NCBI GenBank assembly: GCA_963835775.1
Contig: CAWIHB010000025.1
Coordinates: 186,001-250,000, forward strand
Length of the DNA: 64,000 nucleotides
From: Palsa-504 sp963835775
GTDB taxonomy: Bacteria > Actinomycetota > Actinomycetes > Streptosporangiales > Streptosporangiaceae
Direction: 5' to 3'
Below the pieces are notes generated by a model. The model saw only the letters and a program-made list of their open reading frames with translations. It was not told the DNA's origin and ran no database searches. A program made the position numbers and the translations under genes. This document shows positions 25,527 to 34,232 of this stretch, one piece after another. Each line of letters starts with the position of its first letter. The stretch's first letter is position 1.

Positions 25527-26204
25527 GTGCGGGTGCTGGTGGTGGAGGACGAGCGGCGGCTGGCCTCGGCCGTGCGCCGCGGCCTGACCGCGGAGGGGTT
25601 CGTGGTCGACGTCGCCTACGACGGCGTGGACGGCCTGCATCTGGCCCGGGAGGGCGGCTATGACGCCGTGGTGCTCGACCTGATGCTGCCCGGCCTGTCT
25701 GGCTACCAGGTGTGCGAGCGACTGCGCGCCGACCGCAACTGGGTGCCGGTGCTCATCCTGTCCGCCAAGGACGGCGAATACGACCAGGCCGACGGGCTGG
25801 ACCTGGGTGCCGACGACTACATGACCAAGCCGTTCTCCTACGTGGTGCTGGCGGCCCGGCTGCGCGCGCTGCTGCGCCGCGGGGCCAGGCCGCGGCCCGC
25901 GGTGCTGGCCGCCGGGGACCTGCGGCTGGATCCGGGCGGCCGGACCGTACGCCGCGAGGCGGCCGGCATCGAGCTGACGGCCAGGGAGTTCGCGCTGCTC
26001 GAGTACCTGATGCGGCGGGCGGGCCAGGTGGTGCCCAAGGCTGAGCTGCTCGAGCACGTCTGGGACTCCGATGCCGTGGCCGACCTGAACGTGGTCGAGG
26101 TGTACGTGGGTTACCTGCGGCGGAAGATCGACGTGCCGTTCGGCCGGAACGCGCTGCAGACCGTACGCGGGGCCGGCTACCGGCTCGCCGCCGACGGCGG
26201 CTGA
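25527..26204 (+). CDS. OmpR/PhoB-type response regulator
   Basis: 225 residues from GTG 25527 (VRVLVVEDERRLASAVRRGL). The receiver has the acidic pair ED, phospho-Asp in AVVLDLMLPGLSG, and Lys in DYMTKPFSY; the winged helix occupies about residues 125-220 (ELTAREFALLEYLMRRAGQV, TVRGAGYRLA). The start is close to the likely promoter; ribosome site is weak. It is followed after 2 nt by its kinase. Likely targets are its own operon and the divergent LolA-like/ABC operon. Confidence 0.93.
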   Translation: MRVLVVEDERRLASAVRRGLTAEGFVVDVAYDGVDGLHLAREGGYDAVVLDLMLPGLSGYQVCERLRADRNWVPVLILSAKDGEYDQADGLDLGADDYMTKPFSYVVLAARLRALLRRGARPRPAVLAAGDLRLDPGGRTVRREAAGIELTAREFALLEYLMRRAGQVVPKAELLEHVWDSDAVADLNVVEVYVGYLRRKIDVPFGRNALQTVRGAGYRLAADGG

Positions 26205-26206
26205 CC

Positions 26207-27577
26207 GTGCTGGTCGTGGCCGGGTGGTGGCGGCGGCGCAGCCTGCGGGCCCGGCTGACCCTGACCACCTCGGCCGGCCTGGCCGTGGCCCTGGCCGTGG
26301 CCGCGGTGCTGCTGCTCAACGCGCTGCGGCTGTCGCTCAACCGGGCGCTCGACGACTCGGCCCGGCAGGGCGCGGTCGAGGTAGCCGCGCTGATCGACCA
26401 GGACCGGCTGCCCGACCCGGTCCCGGTGGCGGCCGGGACGATCACCGTCCAGGTGCTCGACGCGCAGGGCCGGATCACCGATGTCTCCCCCGGCGCGGAC
26501 CGGCTGGTGCCGCTGCTGCCGCCCGGCCAGGCCCAGCTGGCGGCCCGGACCGGCCAGGCCCGCATGCTGCCCGGCCCGCCGCTGGGCATGCCGTCCATGC
26601 TGCGGGTGGTGGCGGTGAGCGCGGACGGCGGCCAGGTCGTGCTGGCCGCCGAGCCTTACGCCCAGGTCAGCGACAGCCTGGCCACCCTGGCCCGGGCGCT
26701 GCTGATCGGCACGCCGCTGCTGTTCGGCCTGCTGGCCCTGGTCACCTGGCTGGTCACCGGGTACACGCTGCGGCCGATCGCCGAACTGCGGCGCGGCGCG
26801 GCAGAGGTGACAGAAACCGGGGTGCCCCGCGACCTGCCGGTGCCGCTGGCCCGGGACGAGGTCCGGTCGCTGGCCGTCACGCTGAACGACATGCTGTCCC
26901 GGCTGGCCGACGCGCAGCAGCGGCAGCGCGACCTGGTGTCCGACACGGCGCACGAACTGCGCAGCCCGATCGCCAGCATCCGCGCTCAGCTCGAGGTGGC
27001 GCTGGATCACCCGGACGGCCTGGACTGGACGGAAACCGCGCGTGACGTGCATGCCGACACGCTGCGGCTGGCCCGCCTGACGGAGAACCTGCTGCTGCTG
27101 GCCCGGCTGGACGAGCACCGCATCCGGCGCAGCCCGGTCGACCTGGCCGCGGTGTGCGTGGCGGTCGCGGGCCGGTACGGGGCGGCCCGGGTGCCGGTGC
27201 GGGCCGACGCGCCGGCGTCGTGCGTGGTGACCGGCGACCCGGACGCGCTGAGCCGGCTGCTGGTGAACCTGCTCGACAACGCGGTCAGGCACGCGGCCAG
27301 CCAGGTGTGCGCGTCGGTGCGCGGGCAGGACGGCTGGGCCGTCCTGGAGGTGACCGACGACGGCCCCGGCATCCCGGCCGAAGACACCGAGCGGGCCTTC
27401 GGCCGGTTCTCCCGGCTGGATGACGCCCGGAGCCGGACCGGCGAGGAAGGCCCGGAAGGCGCCGGCCTGGGCCTGTCCATCGTGCGGGCCACGGCTGAGG
27501 CGCACGGCGGCTCGGTGGCGCTGCAGGACGCGGAGCCCGGCTTGCGCGCCATCGTCCGGTTGCCGCTGACCGCCTGA
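26207..27577 (+). CDS. Sensor histidine kinase
   Basis: 456 residues from GTG 26207. Two membrane helices (LTLTTSAGLAVALAVAAVLL at about 18-37 and LLIGTPLLFGLLALVTWLVT at about 166-185) flank an extracytosolic domain of about 125 residues. HAMP, then HisKA with phospho-His in DTAHELRSPIASIRAQ, N box NLLDNAVRHA, G boxes DDGPGIP and GAGLGLSIV. It is coupled to the upstream response regulator. The signal is unknown. Confidence 0.93.
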   Translation: MLVVAGWWRRRSLRARLTLTTSAGLAVALAVAAVLLLNALRLSLNRALDDSARQGAVEVAALIDQDRLPDPVPVAAGTITVQVLDAQGRITDVSPGADRLVPLLPPGQAQLAARTGQARMLPGPPLGMPSMLRVVAVSADGGQVVLAAEPYAQVSDSLATLARALLIGTPLLFGLLALVTWLVTGYTLRPIAELRRGAAEVTETGVPRDLPVPLARDEVRSLAVTLNDMLSRLADAQQRQRDLVSDTAHELRSPIASIRAQLEVALDHPDGLDWTETARDVHADTLRLARLTENLLLLARLDEHRIRRSPVDLAAVCVAVAGRYGAARVPVRADAPASCVVTGDPDALSRLLVNLLDNAVRHAASQVCASVRGQDGWAVLEVTDDGPGIPAEDTERAFGRFSRLDDARSRTGEEGPEGAGLGLSIVRATAEAHGGSVALQDAEPGLRAIVRLPLTA

Positions 27578-27727
27578 CCGGCGGGCCGCCTTCCTGGCGT
27601 CGTGGACCGGACAACACGAACGACGCCGGGTTCGCGTTGAACCCCAGGCCGGCGTGGCGAACGGCAACAACCTCTACCTCAACGGCGGCCTGTGGTACGA
27701 GGTCCGCACCGCGGGCTCAGCCGCCGG
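27578..27727 (+). other. Short gap with a possible C-terminal gene remnant
   Basis: The frame ending at TAG 27729-27731 reads AGVANGNNLYLNGGLWYEVR, then TAGSAAG. It has protein-like composition but no start and no family I recognise. It lies between two convergent histidine kinases. It may be a remnant or chance. Confidence 0.25.
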
Positions 27728-29017
27728 CTAGGCTCCGGGGCCGGTGGCGTGGCCCGCGGCCAGGCGGGACACGGGCAGCCGGTGCGGCTGGGCGTGCCGC
27801 CACAACACGGTCATCAGCGCCCCGCCCAGCGGTGAGTCGCCGACCTGCCAGCGGCCCCCGGTCGAGCGGACGATCGAGTCGCCGATGGCCAGGCCCAGGC
27901 CGGTCCCTTTCCCGTCGTCGTCGGACCGGTGAAAGCGGTCGAACAGCTGGGGGCGGTCGGCCGCCGGGATGCCGGGGCCGCTGTCTTCCACGGTCAGGCT
28001 GACCCGGCTGCCGTGCGCGTGGACCCCGATCCTGACCTGACCGCCGGGACCGGCGTAACGGCAGGCGTTGTCCAGCAGCACCCCGGCCAGCCGGTCGATC
28101 CACTCCGGCGGCGCGCTGATCAGCGCGGGCCCCTCGCCGGTGGCCGCGGTGACCTCCGGGCCGACCAGGCGGAACCGGTCCGCGCAGGCCTGGGCCAGCG
28201 TGACCAGGTCCACCGGCTCGTCCCCGGGCGGCGGGGGCCGGGAGTCGAACCGGGCCAGCCACAGCATGTCGTCGACCAGCTGCCGCAGCCGCTGGCTCTC
28301 GCCCCTGATGCGGGTCAGCGCGTCGCGGTACTCGGCGGCCTCGCGCGGGCTGGCCAGGGCCACGTCGGCCTCGGCCCTGATCACGCTGAGCGGGGTACGC
28401 AGCTCGTGTGAGGCGTCGGCGGTGAACTCCAGCTGGCGCCGCCGCGACTGCTCGACCGGGGCCAGCGCCCGCAGGCCCACCGCCAGCGAGCCGCCGAACA
28501 TGGCCAGCAGCAGGAACGGCCCGGCGATGACCTCGCCGTACAGCAGCAGCCGCTTGGTGTGGGCGTCCCCGGCCAGGCTCTGGCCCGCGACCAGCCAGCC
28601 GCTGCCGTCTTTCACCATTTTCAGCCGGAACGGCCCAGACGACCCGAGATCCGAAGTGACGGACAGTCCGTCGCGGGCCGCGGATCCGGCCAGCACCCCC
28701 GCGGGCAGGGCCGGTGCGCCGGGGCTGTGCTCGGTGACCGATCCGGCCGCGGTCGCCGACCACAGGAACACCGGAGCCGCGTCGGCGTCGTCGTCATCGT
28801 CGTCGGCCGGGTCAGACCGGGGCCCGTTGGCCACATTCTGGCCGAGCAGGCCGGGATCGTGACGGGCCGAGGTCAGCCGGGCGGCCAGGGTGTCGTCGTT
28901 CTGCTCGGTCAGGTGGCTGGAGACCACCAGGTACAGCACGACCGCGCAGACCGCGTAGGCCACGGCGATGACCGCCGTCGCGCGGGCCGCCACCCGGACC
29001 GCGGGGCTGAGTTTCAT
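27728..29017 (-). CDS. Sensor histidine kinase
   Basis: 429 residues from ATG 29017 with an ATGA overlap with its regulator. N-terminal helix (ATAVIAVAYAVCAVVLYLVV), an extracytosolic domain with a run of Asp residues (SDPADDDDDDADAA), a second helix (YGEVIAGPFLLLAMFGGSLA), HisKA with phospho-His in ADASHELRTPLSVIRAE, N box LLDNACRYA, G boxes EDSGPGIP and GTGLGLAIG. No HAMP is evident. The Asp run could sense cations or cationic peptides (speculative). Confidence 0.92.
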   Translation of the reverse strand: MKLSPAVRVAARATAVIAVAYAVCAVVLYLVVSSHLTEQNDDTLAARLTSARHDPGLLGQNVANGPRSDPADDDDDDADAAPVFLWSATAAGSVTEHSPGAPALPAGVLAGSAARDGLSVTSDLGSSGPFRLKMVKDGSGWLVAGQSLAGDAHTKRLLLYGEVIAGPFLLLAMFGGSLAVGLRALAPVEQSRRRQLEFTADASHELRTPLSVIRAEADVALASPREAAEYRDALTRIRGESQRLRQLVDDMLWLARFDSRPPPPGDEPVDLVTLAQACADRFRLVGPEVTAATGEGPALISAPPEWIDRLAGVLLDNACRYAGPGGQVRIGVHAHGSRVSLTVEDSGPGIPAADRPQLFDRFHRSDDDGKGTGLGLAIGDSIVRSTGGRWQVGDSPLGGALMTVLWRHAQPHRLPVSRLAAGHATGPGA

Positions 29018-29682
29018 GTCGCGGTGATCCGGTACCCGACGCCGCGCACGGTCTCGATCCGCACCCCGGCGCCGGCCAGCTTGGACCGCAGCCGGGCCAG
29101 GTGCACGTCGATGGTGTTGGAGCCGAAGGCGTCGGCCTCGTTGTCCCAGACGTGCTGGGCGATGGACCGGCGGTCGGCCACGCCGGGCGACCGGCGCAGC
29201 AGGATCTCCAGGATGCCGAGCTCGGTGCTGGTCAGCGCGGGCCGCTGCCCGCACACCGTCACCTCCCGGGCCGCCGGGTCGAACTCGAGCCCACCGAGCA
29301 CCATCCGCGGCGGCTGGCTGACCTTGGGCCTGCGCTGCAGCGCCCGCAGCCGGGCCAGCAGCTCGCCGAAGTCGAACGGCTTGACCAGGTAGTCGTCGGC
29401 GCCAGCGTCCAGGCCGGCGATCCGGTCGGCCGGGGTGTCCCGTGCGGTCAGCATCAGCACCGGGACGGGCGAGCCGGCCCGGCGCAGCCGCTGCACCAGG
29501 TCCAGCCCGGACAGCCGGGGCATGCGCCAGTCCAGCACCGCCACCTCGTACTGATAGAACCGCAGGTAGGTAGCGGCCGTCTCGCCGTCAGGGACCACGT
29601 CGACGACGTAGCCCTGATCCCGCAGGCCGCGGGCCAGGACCGCGCCGAGACCCTCATCGTCCTCCGCGACCAGCACTCTCAC
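29014..29682 (-). CDS. OmpR/PhoB-type response regulator
   Basis: 222 residues from GTG 29682 (VRVLVAEDDEGLGAVLARGL); an upstream GTG at 29739 would add 19 residues that overlap dprE2. Receiver: acidic pair EDD, phospho-Asp in EVAVLDWRMPRLSG, Lys in DYLVKPFDF. Winged helix: ALTSTELGILEILLRRSPGV and the end RGVGYRITAT. It shares four bases with its kinase and lies 44 nt downstream of dprE2, so it may share that transcript. Confidence 0.91.
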   Translation of the reverse strand: MRVLVAEDDEGLGAVLARGLRDQGYVVDVVPDGETAATYLRFYQYEVAVLDWRMPRLSGLDLVQRLRRAGSPVPVLMLTARDTPADRIAGLDAGADDYLVKPFDFGELLARLRALQRRPKVSQPPRMVLGGLEFDPAAREVTVCGQRPALTSTELGILEILLRRSPGVADRRSIAQHVWDNEADAFGSNTIDVHLARLRSKLAGAGVRIETVRGVGYRITAT

Positions 29683-29725
29683 AGCACCTGAATCTACCTG
29701 GGGTTGGGGTGCGGGCTGGGACAGG

Positions 29726-30481
29726 TCAGCGGGAGACACGACGCCAGGCGCCCCGGGGGATCAGCCGCAGCGCGGCCGCCAGGCCGGCCAGGGAGGCGGG
29801 GACCCACACCGTGCGGCGGCCGCCGCGCAGGGCCGCGGCGGTGGCCGCGCCCACGGCTTCCGGCGTGGTGGCCAGCGGGGCGGGCGGCATGCCCGCGGTC
29901 ATCCGGCCGGTGACGAACCCGGGCCGGACCAGGAGCAGCCGGACCCCGCTGCCGTGCAGCGCGTCGGCGAAACCGCGGGCGAACGCGTCCAGCCCGGCCT
30001 TGGCCGACCCGTACACGAAGTTGGCCCGGCGCGGGCGGACCGCCGCCACCGAGGACAGCACCACGATGGTGCCGCGGCCCTGGGCCCGCAGGTGGGTGGC
30101 CAGGGCCAGCAGCGTGCTGACGTGGCCGGTGAAGTTGGTCTCGATCAGCGTGGCGGCGCGCCGCACGTCGCGGTCCAGGTCGGCCTGCGGGACCAGGAGG
30201 CCCGCCGCGGATATGACCAGGTCCAGCGGCCCTTCGGCGAACCGGGCGTCGGCGAAGGCCTGGTGGGCGCCGAAGTCGGTCGCGTCGTAGGGTACGGTCC
30301 GCACCTGGTACGGCAGTTCCTTTCCCGCGGCGGTCAGCCGCTGCTCATCCCGCCCGGCCAGGATGACCTCGGTCCCCCGCGGAGCGTTCAGGGCGGCCAG
30401 GATGGCCAGGCCGATTTCGCTGGTGCCGCCGAGCAGGAGGACCCGGGGCAGATAGCCTGGTTCGTTCGGATAAAAATTCAT
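29726..30481 (-). CDS. dprE2: Decaprenylphosphoryl-2-keto-ribose reductase-like SDR (DprE2 type)
   Basis: 251 residues from ATG 30481 (MNFYPNEPGYLPRVLLLGGT) with AGGGGGG upstream. Short-chain dehydrogenase motifs: LLGGTSEIGLAIL cofactor loop, ETNFTG, and catalytic Ser-Tyr-Lys in VLSSVAAVRPRRANFVYGSA, then KAG. The RPRRANFVYGSAKAGLDAF wording and C-terminus match DprE2, which reduces the keto intermediate to decaprenylphosphoryl arabinose, the arabinan donor. The neighbour is the matching phosphoribosyltransferase. The partner oxidase DprE1 is not in the window. Confidence 0.85.
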   Translation of the reverse strand: MNFYPNEPGYLPRVLLLGGTSEIGLAILAALNAPRGTEVILAGRDEQRLTAAGKELPYQVRTVPYDATDFGAHQAFADARFAEGPLDLVISAAGLLVPQADLDRDVRRAATLIETNFTGHVSTLLALATHLRAQGRGTIVVLSSVAAVRPRRANFVYGSAKAGLDAFARGFADALHGSGVRLLLVRPGFVTGRMTAGMPPAPLATTPEAVGAATAAALRGGRRTVWVPASLAGLAAALRLIPRGAWRRVSR

Positions 30482-30495
30482 TTGACCCCCCTGGA

Positions 30496-31434
30496 TCAGG
30501 CCTGCAGGCCGGTCACGAACAGAGCCAGCCAGGTCAGCTCGCAGGTCAGCATCAGCCCGTTGCGGGTCAGCAGGTCCTCCACCGGCGCGGCGGTGCGGCG
30601 GGCGGCCAGCAGGCCGAACTGGATCAGCGCGGCGGCCAGCGGGATGGCGCTGAGCAGGTGCCACATCCGGGCGCCCGGTGGTTCCCCGGCGGCCCAGGCC
30701 AGGTAGGCCGCGATCATGCCGACCGCGACCGCCCACTGGGCGGCCAGCAGCGCCCACGGCCGGTACCAGCGCAGCACCGGCCGGTGCGCGATGGCCGCGG
30801 CGCCGAGGCCGGCCAGTTCGGTGTAGCGCTTGGCGATGGCCACGGCCAGCGCGCCCAGGCTGCACACCAGCAGGAACCAGCCGCTCGGCGGCACGTGGGT
30901 GGCCGCCGCGCCGCCGAGCACGCGGAGCAGGAACCCGGAGGCCACGAAGAGCACCTCGACCACCGGGATGTGCTTTCCGATCCAGGAGTAGCTGAACGAC
31001 AGGGCCAGGTAGGCGCCGACCGCCGCGGTCAGCAGCGGGACCGAGATCGCCACCCCCGCGGCCAGGCCGGCCGCGGCGCACACCGCGCCCAGCACCAGCG
31101 CGTGCCCGGCGGGCAGCTCGCCGGCCGCCACCGGGCGGTACCGCTTGCGCGGATGACGCCGGTCGCGGTCGGCGTCGGCCACGTCGTTGACGAAGTACAC
31201 CGCGGCCGAGGCCAGGCCGAAGGCGGCCGCGGCGACCAGGGCGTAGCCCAGCCCATCCGGCCTGCCGAACGTCTTGCCGGCCAGCGGGGCGGCGAAGACC
31301 AGCAGGTTCTTGGGCCACTGGCGGGGCCGGGCGGTCCGCACCACCGCGGTCAGCCAGCAGCGCAGCCGGATCGCGCTGCTGACCGGGGCCGGGCGGGGCA
31401 CGGCCACCTCGGTGGCGCTGCGCTCGGCGGTCAC
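30496..31434 (-). CDS. Decaprenyl-phosphate phosphoribosyltransferase-like UbiA protein
   Basis: 312 residues from GTG 31434, overlapping the upstream stop as GTGA. UbiA-superfamily membrane prenyltransferase fold with about eight to nine helices. Motifs: RPRQWPKNLLVFAAPLA at the N-terminus, YFVNDVADADRDRRHPRKRY (first Asp-rich site) then RPVAAGEL, and SYSWIGKHIPVVEV. These match the Rv3806c type that adds 5-phosphoribose from PRPP to polyprenyl phosphate, the first step to the arabinose donor. It is followed after 14 nt by dprE2, so both act in one pathway. Confidence 0.88.
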   Translation of the reverse strand: MTAERSATEVAVPRPAPVSSAIRLRCWLTAVVRTARPRQWPKNLLVFAAPLAGKTFGRPDGLGYALVAAAAFGLASAAVYFVNDVADADRDRRHPRKRYRPVAAGELPAGHALVLGAVCAAAGLAAGVAISVPLLTAAVGAYLALSFSYSWIGKHIPVVEVLFVASGFLLRVLGGAAATHVPPSGWFLLVCSLGALAVAIAKRYTELAGLGAAAIAHRPVLRWYRPWALLAAQWAVAVGMIAAYLAWAAGEPPGARMWHLLSAIPLAAALIQFGLLAARRTAAPVEDLLTRNGLMLTCELTWLALFVTGLQA

Positions 31435-32669
31435 TTGGCGTAGACCGCGGTGAAGTCGCGGCTGTACACCGAGTAGTACCGGTACGGAGTCTGCTGCTGG
31501 GTGGGCAGCAGGTTCACCGGGGTGGGGTCGGCCGGGTGCCCCTTGGCCTGGTAGTACTCGTACGACATCCAGTACGGGTTGATGTCCAGCTGCAGGGCCT
31601 CGACCGCGCCCGCCCGCTGCAGCAGGCCGGCCAGGTCCTGGACGTCGAGCGCCGGGCCGTAGACGAAGATGATCCGGCCGTCGGCGGTGATGCCAAGCCC
31701 GGAGCGCCACACGTAGTAGCCGCCGCCGAGCGTGGCGCCCCAGGCGCCCAGCACGTCGTTGTTGACGGCGGCCGGGACCCGGCCGTGATCGACGATGAGC
31801 TTGAGGTTCTGCCTGACGCCCACCACGTCCGGGGTCATGCTCACGTCCCGGCCCCACTCGCCGATCCTGATCGTCCCGTTGCGGTAGTACACCACCGACG
31901 CCGCGCCCTTGGTCAGCGTGCCGTGGGTCACGCCGTTGAGGTAGAAGCCGCCGCCCGAGGTATCCAGCTTGAAGCCGCCGTTGAAGGTGGCCAGCAGGCC
32001 GGTGCGCGTGCCCGGCGGGATCCACGGCTGGGCGTGCCAGTTGCCCGGCCCCGGGTCTTCGGCGCCGGGCCGCAGCTGGAAGCTGACCAGGCGCTGGTCC
32101 ATGGACACGATCCCGGCCACGTACGAGGTGTGCACCTGGTCCGGCCGCAGGAAGGTGCCGAAGATGGCCGGCTGGTTCTTGACCGTCTCCAGCACCCGCC
32201 AGACGCCCTCACCGGGCAGCGGCGGGCCGGCCGGGGAGTTCAGCCGCTGCGGGATGATCGGCTGGAAACCGCGCACGCGGGCGAACTGGGCCGGGCCGGT
32301 GGACGGCACGGCGAGGGAGAAGCTGGGCTTGCCGCCGACCTTCGGCGGGTTGTAGGTCAGCCATTCGCCGAACGTCACGACCGGGCCCAGGTAGTGATCC
32401 CGGGCCCATTCGGCCAGCTTGGAGGACGCCGAGCCGCCGTTGGGAGCGGCCAGCGCCTGGCCGACGGAGAACGCCAGCCAGCAGCAGAACACCGCGACCA
32501 GGACCAGGATGACCCGGACCGTGCGCAGCCGCAGCAGCCTGCGGATCCGGTGCTTGCGCCGGGCCCGCCAGCGCTGCAGGATATGCCTGGGCGGGGCGGC
32601 CTCGGCACCGGCGGGGACGGGCGGCGAGGACGACTGCTGATCCTTGTCCGGGGATGCCGGTCGTAGCAC
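31431..32669 (-). CDS. Membrane-anchored phosphodiester glycosidase-like (NAGPA domain) protein
   Basis: 412 residues from GTG 32669, chosen for the ideal AGGAGGT ribosome site 6-7 nt upstream. Basic N-terminus, one membrane helix (VRVILVLVAVFCCWLAFSVG), then a long extracytosolic domain: FARVRGFQPIIPQRLNSPAG, LLATFNGGFKLDTSGGGFYL, GTIRIGEWGRDVSMTPDVVG and VEALQLDINPYWMSYEYY. These are hallmarks of the NAGPA/exopolysaccharide-type phosphodiester glycosidase domain. It is translationally coupled to the phosphoribosyltransferase, suggesting a role in cell-envelope arabinan or polysaccharide metabolism. The reaction is not known. Confidence 0.78.
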   Translation of the reverse strand: MLRPASPDKDQQSSSPPVPAGAEAAPPRHILQRWRARRKHRIRRLLRLRTVRVILVLVAVFCCWLAFSVGQALAAPNGGSASSKLAEWARDHYLGPVVTFGEWLTYNPPKVGGKPSFSLAVPSTGPAQFARVRGFQPIIPQRLNSPAGPPLPGEGVWRVLETVKNQPAIFGTFLRPDQVHTSYVAGIVSMDQRLVSFQLRPGAEDPGPGNWHAQPWIPPGTRTGLLATFNGGFKLDTSGGGFYLNGVTHGTLTKGAASVVYYRNGTIRIGEWGRDVSMTPDVVGVRQNLKLIVDHGRVPAAVNNDVLGAWGATLGGGYYVWRSGLGITADGRIIFVYGPALDVQDLAGLLQRAGAVEALQLDINPYWMSYEYYQAKGHPADPTPVNLLPTQQQTPYRYYSVYSRDFTAVYAK

Positions 32670-32865
32670 TCGCCTACCTCCTAGGTCTGCCCGCGAGTTT
32701 CCCGATGCAGATCTAACCCGCTCAAGATGAAGGAATCGTGACAGCACCCAGGTGCCCGATACGGTGCGAATCATCCTACCCGCGGCGGCGGAGGTGCCGG
32801 CGGCGGCGGGTGACCAGCGGCGGCGGGTTACCAGGGCCGGGTCACCAGGGCCAGGTCACCAGCGG

Positions 32866-33837
32866 TTACCAGCGGCCCCACGGCAGCAGGGCGGTCACCG
32901 CCACCGCGGCGAACAGCAGGGTCAGGTACGCGATGGACAGGTGGAACAGGCGCATCGAGGCGGGTGCGGGCCCGGCCTCGGCGTCCGCCGTCCTGACCCT
33001 GGTGTCCAGGGCGTGCGCCTCGACCAGGAACCAGGCGCCCAGGCCCGCGGCCAGCACGCCGTAGATCCAGCCTGCGTACGGGATCAGCACCAGCGTGGCC
33101 GCCACCATGGCGTAGGAGTACCAGAGGATCTTCCGCGCGACGGTGGCGGGCGAGGCCACCACCGGCAGCATCGGCACGTTCGCGGCGGCGTAGTCCTTGC
33201 GGAACTTCATGGCCAGGGCCCAGAAGTGCGGCGGGGTCCACAGGAAGATGACCGCGAACAGGATGACCGCGGGCAGGCTCACGGTGCCGGTCACAGCGGC
33301 CCAGCCGACCAGGACGGGGAAGCAGCCCGCGGCGCCGCCGATCACGATGTTGGCCGGGCTGCGCCGCTTGAGCAGCAGCGTGTACACGAAGATGTAGAAC
33401 AGGATGGCCGCGTCGGCCAGCGAGGCCGCCAGCCAGTTGGCCATCAGGCCGAGCAGCAGCGTGGCGCCCGCCCCGAGCAGGATGCCCCAGGCCAGCGCCT
33501 CCCACGGCTTGATCGTGCCGTGCCCGTTGACCACCAGCGGGCGGCGCGAGGTCCGCTTCATGACCGCGTCGATGTCACGGTCGATGTAGCAGTTGATGGT
33601 GTTGGCGCTGCCCGCGGCCAGCGTGCCGCCGACCAGCGTGACCAGGACCAGCCGCAGCGAGGGCAGGCCGTGCTGGGCCAGCAGCATGGCCGGCACCGTG
33701 GTGACCAGCAGCAGCTCGATGATGCGCGGCTTGGTCAGCGCGACCAGGGCGGCGCCGACGACCCGCGGCGAGCGGCGCGGTCCGCCGGGCGGGGTTCCGC
33801 GCTGGCCGAGTTGGGGAAGCGCTGTGGCAGAAGTCAC
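32866..33837 (-). CDS. ctaB: Protoheme IX farnesyltransferase (haem O synthase)
   Basis: 323 residues from GTG 33837, a GTGA overlap with the upstream small gene. UbiA-family membrane enzyme that adds farnesyl to haem B to make haem O for the oxidase. Diagnostic: LTKPRIIELLLVTTVPAMLL, ANTINCYIDRDIDAVMKRT then SRRPL (Asp-rich site), IFLWTPPHFWALAMKFRKDY and MLPVV. It is the last gene of the cytochrome oxidase operon. Confidence 0.95.
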   Translation of the reverse strand: MTSATALPQLGQRGTPPGGPRRSPRVVGAALVALTKPRIIELLLVTTVPAMLLAQHGLPSLRLVLVTLVGGTLAAGSANTINCYIDRDIDAVMKRTSRRPLVVNGHGTIKPWEALAWGILLGAGATLLLGLMANWLAASLADAAILFYIFVYTLLLKRRSPANIVIGGAAGCFPVLVGWAAVTGTVSLPAVILFAVIFLWTPPHFWALAMKFRKDYAAANVPMLPVVASPATVARKILWYSYAMVAATLVLIPYAGWIYGVLAAGLGAWFLVEAHALDTRVRTADAEAGPAPASMRLFHLSIAYLTLLFAAVAVTALLPWGRW

Positions 33838-34196
33838 GCGCCGTCCTCGCGATCAGCCGGCTCGGCCGCAGCCGTCTCGCTGGTCCCGGTCGTGTTGGTG
33901 GTCCCGGTGGCCTGTGCGGCGGCGGGGCCGGCCATAGCGGCGCGGCTGGGACCGGCCATGCCGGGGGCCCCGGCCGGGGGCCCGGCTTCGCCCGCCGGCT
34001 TTCCAGGCACCGAGGTGTAGGACACCGGGCGTTCGGCACCTTGGACCCAGTGCCCGGGGATGAACTCCGGCTTGGTGTACAGCACGTACAGCGCGGTCGC
34101 CACCACGACGAACAAGATCATCGGGAACGCGAAGGTCAGTATCGAGCCGCCGAAGGTCCACGCACCGCCGGCGGAATCGGCGATCACACCGTCCAC
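33834..34196 (-). CDS. Small single-helix membrane protein of the oxidase operon
   Basis: 120 residues from GTG 34196 (VDGVIADSAGGAWTFGGSIL). One helix (LTFAFPMILFVVVATALYVL), then YTKPEFIPGHWVQG and a Pro/Gly/Ala/Thr-rich tail. No family is recognised with confidence. Position between ctaE and ctaB, with overlap into ctaB, suggests a small accessory subunit or assembly factor of the oxidase. Confidence 0.7.
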   Translation of the reverse strand: MDGVIADSAGGAWTFGGSILTFAFPMILFVVVATALYVLYTKPEFIPGHWVQGAERPVSYTSVPGKPAGEAGPPAGAPGMAGPSRAAMAGPAAAQATGTTNTTGTSETAAAEPADREDGA

Positions 34197-34232
34197 TCCA
34201 GGTCCCCTCTCCCTCGTCGACTCAGCACGCTA

